Assembly (NCBI GenBank): GCA_030674185.1
Contig: CM060307.1
Coordinates: 47,738,181 to 47,802,180, forward strand
Direction: 5' to 3'
Origin: Monoplex corrugatus
Taxonomy: Eukaryota > Mollusca > Gastropoda > Littorinimorpha > Ranellidae
DNA: 64,000 nucleotides
The notes below the pieces were generated by a model that was given only the letters and a program-made list of their open reading frames with translations, had not been told where the DNA came from and did no database searches. The position numbers and the translations under genes were made by a program. The stretch's first letter is position 1. Every line of letters begins with the position of its first letter. Below are positions 23,910 through 33,900 of the stretch, one piece after another.

Positions 23910-24415
23910 TAGCGGTCAGTTTGGTCACTTTAAAGCACTGGGATAGGTTAAAAAACGCGCCAAAAATCAAGGTAGGCTATCCATCTACGTTAAAATGTCA
24001 TTTCGCGCCAAACGGTCGCTTCGGGCCTACACGGTTGCACGATTAAACCAACGATTTATGAACTGACTTCCCATTAGGCAACTGATCTAGTCTAGAGCTA
24101 CGTGAACCTACTAATTTAGTAATTTACGAATCGGAATATCAGATCTGGATTTAAACGATACAATACTTAGGATAACTAGCATTACATAGTAGATCTATAG
24201 GTCTGAACATCCAAATAAAATCTAAAATCAAATCTAGTAGTGGAATGTAAATGCGGAATGAGAACATCAATTTTATGATAAGCATACTAGATTATACAAG
24301 TCGGTGGCATACTACATGCTTTCGTCTAGAGTCGACTTTTCGACCCCAGATTCGAGTAAATGTAATTTGAAAAGTCCCAGTAACTTCTTGTTTATCAAAT
24401 GTCATGTTCACAGTT
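23910..24415. other. Non-coding interval, possible first-intron or promoter DNA
   Basis: Apparently unique sequence with several CpG-containing stretches around 23950-24060 (for example GCGCCAAACGGTCGCTTCGG). No gene or repeat family recognised. Confidence 0.4.
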
Positions 24416-24417
24416 AC

Positions 24418-24608
24418 CGACTTATCGCTGTTGTTGAATCTTGACTACATTCTAAGCTGAACGTGGTCAGTTCCATAACGATGCAACTAGCGTCCTCAGC
24501 GCAGATCAGGCCTACCGTCTGCTCGATATCACCGAAAAAAGTCCCTTCCAGTGTGATAAGCCAGTTTAGGCCTAATTTGCACATTTGCTCAAGAATACAC
24601 GCGCACAC
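24418..24608 (-). CDS. Candidate 5' exon of the unrecognised minus-strand gene
   Basis: Minus-strand frame with two in-frame ATG codons (24608 and 24584). It encodes LGLNWLITLEGTFFGDIEQ, a LICAEDASCIVMEL segment and STTAISR, and ends at a possible donor CG|GTAACT (exon edge 24418) two bases into a codon. The next exon candidate (20259) begins with the single base needed, giving an in-frame arginine at the join. The donor is acceptable but not strong, and nothing confirms the start. The family was not recognised. Confidence 0.28.
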
Positions 24609-24609
24609 A

Positions 24610-25314
24610 GAAATGAGTGATTACGTATTGCTTTGACAGCGCGGAGGTAACTAAGTGAGAAGAACTCAGACCACTTCACCAGTTTTCACAAGACTGTGTA
24701 CAGAAGCTAGCAGAGTTTCGGGCAGGTGATTATATTGCGTTTTTGCAATAACCGTTTTGCATTCATTTGCAATTTGAGAGTTACTGTTGGAACACTTTAA
24801 TGAGCCTTGGTGCGATTCCCACAAACCCAAAACAACCACGAATAGTCCACTTAGGCGCTACTTCGCAGGCTGCGGCGGACACTGTCCGAGAGAACGTCAA
24901 CCTCAACGAAACTTGAGTTTGGTCATTTCCCCTGCTGTGCAGGTTGGTGTTACTGACAGTGACAGATAAGCTTAAAAGCATTCGTTTTATTCAAACGTTA
25001 GTAAATTTTATGTGGTATTTCGAGGACCCTCACTTATTTCTTGTGATCATGTAGCCTATAGATCTAGTCATGTAGACTACTGATTAGTTCCTCTAACCGA
25101 CTTTGTTTATAAAAAGTTCACTGTAAAATTGGAAGGCTTCTTCTTCTTGTGTGTGGCCACAATCAACACTTTGATTATTTTGCCACAGAATAGGGGGTTT
25201 CCACGAACCGGCTGCCTGACTTGAGGAGGTGACACATATTTAGATATTGAATTGACGTTTCCATCATTCTGATGGTGACACCAAACGGGCCAAACCGTCA
25301 TCAGTTACTGCGAT
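24610..25314. other. Non-coding interval upstream of the LINE block
   Basis: No exon, RING or B-box motif was found. Cysteine-containing frames here lack the CxxC pairs expected of the missing TRIM N-terminus. Confidence 0.45.
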
Positions 25315-26640
25315 CAGATTAAAAGATATAAAATTGCAGTATGGAATGTCGGAGCAAAGCTTTCGAAGGGAAAACTAGAAAATGTCAAGATAGAAATGGA
25401 ACGATTGAATGTCAGTATTTTAGGAATAGGAGAGGTGACATGCCACATGGCCATGTCATATGGAAGGGTGCAGGCGTGACAATATTGTTAGTTTAGTTTA
25501 GTTTAGCAGGGACATAACACATTAGCCATTTGGCTATTTCAAGTCCCATCATTTTTCTTTTTCTTTTTCTTTTCTAACACTCATAGTCAAGGTTTGTCGT
25601 ACGCCCAGTTTTTTTGATGATTCATTCATCATATTCGTATTTAAGTTCAATGTAATGTTTCCAATGGTCAAGCTGGTTTCTAAACGAGTTTGTGTTTTGT
25701 GCTCTTTTAATTTAGTTTGGTAATTTATTCCATACATGTGAAATTCTATTTGTAAAATAAAACTTTCTAATGTTAGTCTTGCAATATTCTATAAATATTT
25801 TATCAGTATTATTGATTTGTCATAATTTGTCAGTTTGAAAAATTGTCTTCTATCTACGTCATCTATATTGTTAAAAATCTTGAAACTTTGGATCAGATCT
25901 CCCCTCATTCTTCTTGCTTTTAAACTGGGTAAATTTAGTAATTCTAATCTTTCTCTATATATATGAATAATTTTGAAAACCATGAATTAGTTTAGTAGCT
26001 CTTCTTTGTATCTTTATCAATGCTGACTGTCTTTTAAGATGTGGAAACCAAATAGTATTACCATACTCCAAATGAGGCCTCACTAAGCCTTTGTACAAAT
26101 ATAAAAATGTCTCCCTGAGCAAGCATAAAATTACTTTTTCCTTTATTAATTAAAATTGTATATTCTGGTGGGAACATAGGCCTATGTGAAATATGGTTAA
26201 GCATTATAATGGACAATGACAAAAATCTGTTGAAGGATACTAGGTTATATCAGATTGCATTTTACTAGTTATATTGGAGGACAGGCCATTTGATATTACT
26301 ATTGTCCAAGTATTTGCAGTAACATGCGCAAGTACTGACAAAGAAATTGACAAATACTATGTAGAATTAGAGCTGGCCAAGGCTAACTGTAGATCGAGGA
26401 CCTTAACAATAATATTGGTAGATTTTCATGCCAGAGAGAAACCGGAAAAAGTAGATGACATAGTTGGACCTTGGACTGGGAGTGGGACAGGAAAAGGTAG
26501 ATGACACAGTTGGGCCTTGTGGCCTTGGAAAGTGAGATGAAAGGGGAGAGAAACTTGAGTGGGCACAAGTAAATGGATTCGTGATAGGAAACACTTGGTT
26601 TGATTCTTTGAGCAAACTTACAGTAGAAAATGGACGTAAA
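25315..26640 (+). mobile_element. RTE-like endonuclease fragment split by another LINE
   Basis: The left part (25315-25484) corresponds to KIAVWNVGAKLSKGKLENVK and ILGIGEV. The right part (26158-26640) resumes at the YSGG...CDNDKN segment and encodes RPFDITIVQVFAV, a TIILVDFHAR remnant of the GDFNAK motif, DIVGPW and the LEWAQ/GNTW region. Compared with the element at 16.6-17.2 kb, no endonuclease sequence is lost at the join. The intervening 25485-26157 is therefore an insertion. A local duplication of the VDDIVGP segment is seen at 26451-26516. Confidence 0.8.
25485..26157 (-). mobile_element. Nested 5'-truncated LINE (different clade) in antisense
   Basis: The minus strand encodes YLYKGLVRPHLEYGNTIWFP and KIQRRATKLIHGF (about 26105-25985), then RLELLNLPSLKARRMRGDL to FKIFNN (25983-25860). 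This is the standard C-terminal tail of a LINE reverse transcriptase, with one frame break near 25983. The 3' untranslated part ends in an AAACT-type tail (minus strand CTAAACTAAACTAAAC) at 25490-25510. It has inserted into the endonuclease of an RTE copy. Confidence 0.82.
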
Positions 26641-27057
26641 TTTACAATATTACTGACTATAAAAGTATAAGAGTTTAGAATATGCCTCTAAACTGCTTTA
26701 ATTTATTAAAATGTGCTTGGCTTCAGGGGCCAACCCCCCAATAGGGGTGTTGCCTGTACACACTGCCAATGGCGGGGCAGCCCCTGGTCCGTTGCCTATT
26801 TCAGTTTGTTTACCCCTGCATTTACCACTTGTGGGATGGGATTGCAATGCTTATGCTTAGTTCTTCACTGACATTCTGCCCCATTATTTCCGTCGTCTTC
26901 AGACTGTTGACAGGGTCAGATTCTGGGCAAGCATGAGCTACAGAGCTTAGGCTGCATCATAGCAGGGAACGTCTCTGGGATCAGGACCTGACACACTTAG
27001 GTCTTTGCTTTGAAGCACACAAGGACAAAAAGATTGCTGTCAGACCTAGTATGTAGG
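26641..27057. other. Non-coding interval
   Basis: No gene recognised. Moderately GC-balanced DNA between two LINE remnants. Confidence 0.5.
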
Positions 27058-27212
27058 TATACTATCATCATCATCATCATCGGGTGCCCTGCCGCATGGC
27101 GTTGGCGACCATGGACTTCCAACCATCTCTATCTCTCGTTGCCCCCAGCATCTCCCCCATCCTCTTCATCCCCAGCCACTCTGCAAGTCCGTCCAGCATT
27201 CTCTCCCTGGTA
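27058..27212 (-). mobile_element. RTE-like LINE 3' end, minus orientation
   Basis: It starts (plus coordinates) with TCATCATCATCATC and GTGCCCTGCCGCATGGCGTT, the reverse complement of the family's 3' terminus. It continues back into the coding end (SRERMLDGLAEWLGMKRMGE on the minus strand). The similarity to 18840-18955 is very high, so this is a younger copy. Confidence 0.85.
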
Positions 27213-27299
27213 TACTATCATCAGATTGAAAGTGTACCACAGTACAAGGGAAGAAAAGGTAACGCAGAGAATTGGGACCAAGACGTAACACTGCTTCAC

Positions 27300-28375
27300 T
27301 CCATTTTGAATGGGGAATGGCTCTGAGGATGATCTAATTCAGTAATTGCACTGTCCCCAGCATGCCATCACTGGGCATCTGATCTCCAGGAGTGTAAAGA
27401 GGTGTTTCAAGTTTCCTGCTAACCAGATCAAAAGCTTTGGTCAGGTCGAAGGGTGGTTTTTATTCCCAGCTCATCTTTTGTAACTCCTTGAGTGAGAATA
27501 TTAAGTCAGTAGTGGATCTCTCTGCCCTGAAGCCACATCAACACTTGGGATAGACGCAGTCTGCTAATGTCTGCAGCTTTTTCAAAACCACTCTGGCAAA
27601 AGCCTTGTTGATGATGCTGAGCTGTGATAAGATCTGTAATTATTACAGTTGCTGCCGTCTCCTGTATTCTTGTACAGCATGGCAGCACTGGCAGAGTAGC
27701 TCATTGAGCTGACTCGAGGCTTGTCCATGATCACCATACACATGGCACCTGTGACGTTGGTGCATATGGAATTCATTCCGAGCACGGAAATGTCATCTTG
27801 AGAAACTGAAACTGAAAGGAGCACTGGTTTCCCACACTATCACATGAGCAAGGATGCTGTCTTTGCCTGTGCCTTTATGTGAGCAAGTGAGTTGATGGCC
27901 TTACTGTGTTTTTCTTCAGAAGGGATTAGGTCCAGCTCATCGATGACAGGTAAGGCAGGATGCTGGCAAGGCCTGACTTGGTGTCCATGTTCTCGGTGCA
28001 GTACAGGTTGTTGTTGTTTGGCAAGGTCTGTGATGACTGTGCTGTTCCCTGACTTCGGCTAAGCAATCTTTCTAGCAGTAAACCCAAAGGCATATCTTCA
28101 ACCTCTTAATACATTCAACGCATGATTGGATATTCTGATACAGGGTCTACCAGTAGTTGTTTGCACAGTGCCTAGCCGTCTGTTGAACATTTTTGCTGTT
28201 CTCTGTATAGCAAAGCTTGTTTCTGATGGATCATCCTCTTTTGGCATTGATGGCATATTCCATCTCCAGCGTTGACATTACCAAGCAGAAAGATGTGCTC
28301 AGTTTCTGGAATCTTGTTGAGGGTAACTGCCTAGTTTAATAATTGGGTCCTGTGTTTTCATGTGTATGGATTTTT
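27300..28375 (-). mobile_element. Degenerate LINE fragment, pre-RT and RT regions
   Basis: On the minus strand the distal part (about 28375-27840) keeps fragments equivalent to the linker before the RT palm (ELDLIPSEEKHSKAIN, LAHIKAQAKT). The proximal part (27710-27330) reads TSMLYKNTGDGSNCNNYR, then a PPFDLTKAFDLVSRKLET segment with the first catalytic aspartate. Frame breaks are frequent. A SINE-like block (27725-27815) sits between the two parts. It is a dead remnant of a third LINE type. Confidence 0.62.
27725..27815 (-). repeat. Short dispersed SINE-like block, copy 1
   Basis: About 85 bp shared with 44893-44983 in the same orientation, including GATCACCATACACATGGCAC, GTGCATATGGA and TCATCTTGAGAAACTGAAAC. 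Read on the minus strand it starts with a TTTCAGTTTC repeat, a form seen at the 5' end of gastropod SINEs (from general knowledge, not checked). Confidence 0.7.
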
Positions 28376-28546
28376 CAGGTTTGGAGGGATAGAGACTATC
28401 GTGAATTGACTGTCTTGTTCTTCCCTTCCAATTCCTTGCAAGTTGGTAACTAAGCAAGCCAGGTGCTAATATTTGTTTATACAGCTGTCAGTATTGTTAT
28501 ATTAGAAATTGAATTTGGTTTTAACATTTTCTTATCCCTGTTCCAG

Positions 28547-30985
28547 ATTCACACAAGATGGCCATGGATCTGGAAGGGTTGAAACGCAAATTGACAGAAG
28601 GTTATGAGCGAATCAACAAAATGAAGAATTCTGTTTCAAAAGTAGAGACTTGTAGAACCGAACTTAAGGCCAGAGGAGAGACGGCCATTGAAGAGGTTAC
28701 AACGATGATGAGTAATATGGCACAGAAGTTACATCTACTCCAGCAGTGTATCGAAGCTAGCATTAAAAGTGCAGTGGCAGAGCACGGGAAGCAGCTAGAT
28801 GCCAAGAAAAGTGAAATCCATGATGGTTATGCCAAGCTAGTGAAGGTCTGTGTTGAGGCAGACAAAGTCCTGAGGGGAAGAACTGAAGAATTACTTGGAA
28901 GATCTTGTCAGCGTCTCTTCAGCAAGTTTGAAGCTGCAAATATTAAACTTGATGCTGCTGAGAGAGTAGATACAGAGGGATTAATTCCATTTGAGTTTCT
29001 GGACAATTCTGAAGACTTTTTGTCAAGCACTCATGTGGCCAGGTTCCATCATTACAATAAATTTGGGAGATTAATACTGATTGATGAATTTTGGGTGTCC
29101 CATCCAGACACAGATAACAACTCAGACAGGAGTAATGACACCACTTACTCAAGTTTAGTTCCCAAACTCTCAGACTTCCCAAACAATAGGCCAACAACAA
29201 TCCGCAGATCTCCAGACAGGAGTGCTAGTGTATCCCCAAAGCAGTCACTTGAAACAATACAGGAGGTTCCAGAGGATGCTAGCCCTATTAAAGTAGACGA
29301 GGCTGATGACTTGAACAGCTTGCCATCAGGTGTAGATGTTGTTCGTATCTGTGAAAAAGATTTGTGTGCAAGTAGTTGTCGGTTGGAAAATTGCTACCAA
29401 GACATCGAGAGTACTGACGACTTGACAAATTTAATTCACCCACCACCAGGTTTCTCAAAACTGGAGGAAACTAATGTAAATGACAACAAAACTAAGTATT
29501 TAGCCCATAGGTCAAATCCTGCTTTCAGCACAAGTCCAAAGTCAGGTGTCAACAAAAGATACCAGAATGGTAGTGCTGTTCAGTTTACAAATGGTGTAGA
29601 CAGTCAGTGCCAAGTTAATAATAGCACAAGTCGAAAGTTTTGTGCTGACAGTAAATGGCAAGCTCAGTCTGGTAGAACTGGTCAGTTTACAAATGGCATA
29701 AGTAGAAAACTGAATGCACACCATAAATGTCAAGCTGACAGTTATGTTCAATTTACAAATGGTGGCTGTCCTGGTAGGGCAGGGTTGGGGAAAATATCCA
29801 AAGCAAGAACAAATAGTGCTTGTGAAATTCCAGACAATGCTCCATTTTACACTGAATACAATTGTATGAATTGTTGCGCAGTATCAGTGCAGAGCTCAGG
29901 AAACTGGTCTAGGGTAGAAAACAAAACGTTGATTAAGTCGGCAGAAAGATCTAAAGATGATGATGACTTCATTTGGGATTCTGATGAATGTGGGGACTTT
30001 CCAGATTCAGAATTGGGTGCAGAAGTGAAAAATTGTAGGCAGTGTCAGAATGAAAAAGACTGGATCAAGTTAAATAATAAAACAACCAGAAAAGTTCCAT
30101 GTGCAGTAAATTCAAAGATTGGCGCACACATAAAGACTGAACAAGAAAAGAGTGAGCAAGAAGAAGAGTCTGTCTCTTTAATATCAGAAAGAAGTGGGCA
30201 TGAGAAATTAGTTCAATTGCAGCCATCAGGTTTTGTGAAATTTGATTCAGTATCTGACAGCAGTGGACCCAACAAATTGGCTTGGTCAAACAAGAATCCT
30301 ATGTGTATGGTGTCCAATAGCAATGGGCTAGGCAAAACCACTCAGTCAAATGAGAATCCTACTTATCTGATCTCTAACGGAAATGGGCAGAATAAATTAG
30401 CTCAGTCAAATGAGAATCCTGCTTATCTGGTATCAAATGATAATGGGCTCAACAAATCAAGTTTGTCAAAAGAGAAGCCTGCTTACCTGGCGTCAAATGG
30501 CTATGGACACGGCGAATCTGCACGGTCAAATGGGAACCTTGCTTGTCCAGTATCAAACGATAATGGGCTGTGCAACTCGGACAAGTCATCCTTGTCAGCT
30601 GTCAGGAAACCACCTTGTTTAGAATCAAATAGTAATGGGCCCAGCAAATCAGTTGAGTCAGAGTCACTCAGGTCGAGTGTTGGCTTAAATGGGCGCCAGG
30701 CACCTGACAGCACATGGATTAAAAAAGAGAAATGTGACAGTGACCAGGAAACAAACGATGAGGTAAAAAAAGCAGCAATTGTGGTCAAGATGGAAGGAGA
30801 TAGAAAAGAAACGGCTAAAGAAACAGATCAGACAGACATAAAATTAGTGATCAATCCCATTGAAGTGAAGAAGGAACAAAAAGTACTGCCCCAAAAAGCT
30901 TTGGAGATCTTTCGTCCAATCAAAACTCGAAGTAAGCGTTTAGATCTTAGCCACATGCTGCAGCCTGCCGGAGATGGTCTCTTTG
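28547..30985 (+). CDS. TRIM-NHL exon: B-box end, coiled coil, disordered linker
   Basis: The acceptor is CCCTGTTCCAG, with the exon edge at 28547. The first bases read (N)AT TCA CAC AAG ATG, so the peptide enters as x-S-H-K-M. That fits the last zinc-binding histidine of a B-box followed by the usual coiled coil. The donor is TTTG|GTACGT with the exon edge at 30985, one base into a codon. The coiled coil includes LEGLKRKLTEGYERINKMKN. In the linker, QFTNG recurs at residues 342, 376 and 398. A 20-residue unit (xSNENPxYLxSNxNGxxK) repeats about five times at 60-base spacing from 30271 to 30600. SUMO-type motifs of the form hydrophobic-K-x-E occur at I525, I721, V743 and V770. The open frame would run on to 31017 only by reading the intron. 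Confidence 0.88.
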
Positions 30986-33900
30986 GTACGTATGTGATTC
31001 TTGTTCTCTTTTTGTAATTTTGTTTTTGTATAAATAGTGTTGACAATTTTCTATGGTACAGTACTTAATGGACTGTTGATCTTCAAGAATGATTTGTGTG
31101 TTAAGACTATTTTCAAAAATGCAATGTTCCGTTTGCGGCTCTCAAGAAAAGGGTACTTGACTTGCAAAAGTCACAAAGTTCTATTGTGAACATGAAATGT
31201 GATACAGGAAATATTGCTTTGAATATTAAAAGTGCTTTGATAATATTGACTGAGTTGAGAAGGAAAAAAGGTGAGGTTTAGATTATTAAAATCAAAATGT
31301 AATTCAGATGCTCATCATGACGGTGACAAGAACGAAACAGTCTTGGGTGAAAGTGTGAAATTTTGACTTGCATAGATATCTGTCTTCAGTTTCGGTGTCA
31401 CACAATTGCGTAAGATGTGTCCCTATGAGAGCAGACCTTGATGATAATGTAATGGCTTGACCAAAGAAAAAAAATCAGTGTGGTAATGAATCTTCTAAGT
31501 TCATTTGTTATCTTGCTTTTTTTTTTTTACTTTCCAGATGTTTTCTTAAGATGCCATTATGGCACTCAGTCATGATTCCATTTATGCTAACACCACAGAT
31601 GCCATGTGAAGATTGTGGAAGAGTCCAAAATAATAACTGCAACTTAGTGCAAGTGTTACATAAGCCTGCTTATAAAAAAAAAATTCTGGCTGTGCGTTGG
31701 CTAGGTCATGAGGATTTTTTCTGGAAGGTTGTATACTTTTTCAGAAAAGAGATTGTCTTGTGTCAGCCAGAGGAAAGTATATCACTATATGTTTTTTACA
31801 TGACTCATGAGTGTAGCTGTTTCTGGATGACTGTTCACCATGTTTTGTGAAAATGTATGGATCAAACCTTTGCTGTACTTCATGGGCAAAACTTTTAACC
31901 AGATATTCATTTACAAATTGGAAAACCAGTAACTATTGAGTTATGGAAGAGTAAGAAAAATTTTATGACTTTCTCAGCCTTTTTTTCCTCTTCTATATCA
32001 GTATATGCTTGCAAAAAATTGTAAACATGTGAAAAATAGAAACTTTAAAAAAAAATTTTCGAATCAACAAAAACCATCAAACTTGTATGTGCCATACTTT
32101 GAGGGTGAAAATTCATCCTAACTTTTGAAGGTTAATTTAAACTTGTTCAGTGGACATCTTGGGTGAATTTTCATGTATGAGGGAACTGACAGGCAACATG
32201 GACAGCGTAGGTGGCATTGAGAGCCATGAATTCTCTCTCTCTCTTTCTCTCCACCCCCCCCCCCCCCCCCCCCCACTTTTCCTCAACACACCGAAGAGAA
32301 AATAACCTTTTTTCATAACATTTGTGTGCGCGCGTGTGTACGTGTGTGTGTACGCATGTTGGTGTGAATATAGAAATGAAGACTGCAGATGATCAGAATG
32401 AAGCAAATGTAAATACCACTACCACGTAAACATGTTTTGTAATTATTATTTCACATGTCATTAACACCACAAAAGTTTTTACAGAGAGAGAGGTTAGTGC
32501 TGGAACAGAAAATGGTTCAGAAGGATCCGATAAACTATTTTTACAGGAAACAAAAGACATGGAATTGGCTTGGTTGAAAATGTGCGCACATGAACGCACA
32601 TGCATACACATGCATCACACACAAACATGCACTTAAGAGTTTGGCAGTGATCACACAACCAGAAGAGATTTCAGTTAGTGCTTTCCTTTATATTCCATCT
32701 TCCAGGTGATGTTGCCAAAAAGATTGGAATAGATTGGCTTTTTTTTCATTTTTCTTCCATTGTTTGTAAATTGCTAGTATAGTGTATCTGTGATTTTGTT
32801 GTGTGTGTGTGTGTGTGTGTGCGTGCGCACGCGGGCAACTGCAAGGTTCTGCCTAATCTGCTCATTATTTCTACTACTTGGACATGTACATTTGATTTGA
32901 AGACCTACGCTGTGTTCTTCCACAAGTGTCCACTCCACAAAACTCGGACAAAAAAACAAAAGATGAAAAACCAAAAAGAGTAATTAACCAAAGTTGTTGC
33001 AAGTGTCTGAGCATGTAAGAAAGGAAAACAAGAAGTACATAGTAGTAAGCAATATATGTGTAAATAACCAAAGTTGTTGCAAGTGTCTGAACATGTAAGA
33101 AAGGAAAACAAGATATAGTACTTAGTAGTAAGCAATATATGTGTAAATAACCAAAGTTGTTGCAAGTGTCTGAACATGTAAGAAAGGAAAACAAGAAGTA
33201 CATAGTAGTAAGCAATATATGTGTAATTAACCAAAGTTGTTGCAAGTGTCTGAGCATATAAGAAAGGAAAACAAGAAGTACATAGTAGTAAGCATATATG
33301 TGTAAATAACCAAAGTTGTTGCAAGTGTCTGAACATGTAAGAAAGGAAAACAAGAAGTACATAGTAGTAAGCAATATATGTGTAAATAACCAAAGTTGTT
33401 GCAAGTGTCTGAGCATGTAAGAAAGGAAAACAAGAAGTACATAGTAGTAAGCAATATATGTGTAAATAACCAAAGTTGTTGCAAGTGTCTGAACATGTAA
33501 GAAAGGAAAACAAGAAGTACATAGTAGTAAGCAATATATGTATGTGTAAGACAGAGGTAAGATCTATATGTGCGCATAAACAGCAGATCAGTTGAAGGAG
33601 ATCTACAAACATGCACTTAGTGTGAAAAACAGAAAGATTTAAGTGAATGACTGGCCAGTTATGACTTGACTACTTCGTACTTTTCACTTGAGGTGTTTTA
33701 AGTACTTTTTACTTGAGCTGTAACACTAGTACAGATTGTATTACAGTGTAGGCCGCAAACATGTATTGGATAGTTCAGAGACTAGCCATATCTGATTCTT
33801 TATCCTTAAAGTATGGGGAAGGAGAGCACTGAATTATTACATTAAAAGATATGGGCGGATTTTTTTTTTAACCCATTTCGTATGTTGCGCAAGTGTATGT

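Noticed and set aside
24787..24981. Missing RING or B-box exon of the TRIM gene, because of W-C-D-S-H and C-G-G-H-C residues
   Set aside because: The cysteines and histidines do not have RING or B-box spacing, and no suitable donor with the required phase follows.
30986..31017. TRIM-NHL ending at the stop codon 31017
   Set aside because: A GTACGT donor at 30986 and an in-phase NHL exon at 35344 show that the frame after 30985 is intron read-through. A TRIM coiled coil without its NHL domain would be unexpected.
32874..33612. Minus-strand frames of 129-235 residues rich in L, Y, C and F that look like membrane proteins
   Set aside because: They are translations of the 79-83 bp tandem array in TRIM-NHL intron 1, and the same unit gives similar peptides in more than one frame.
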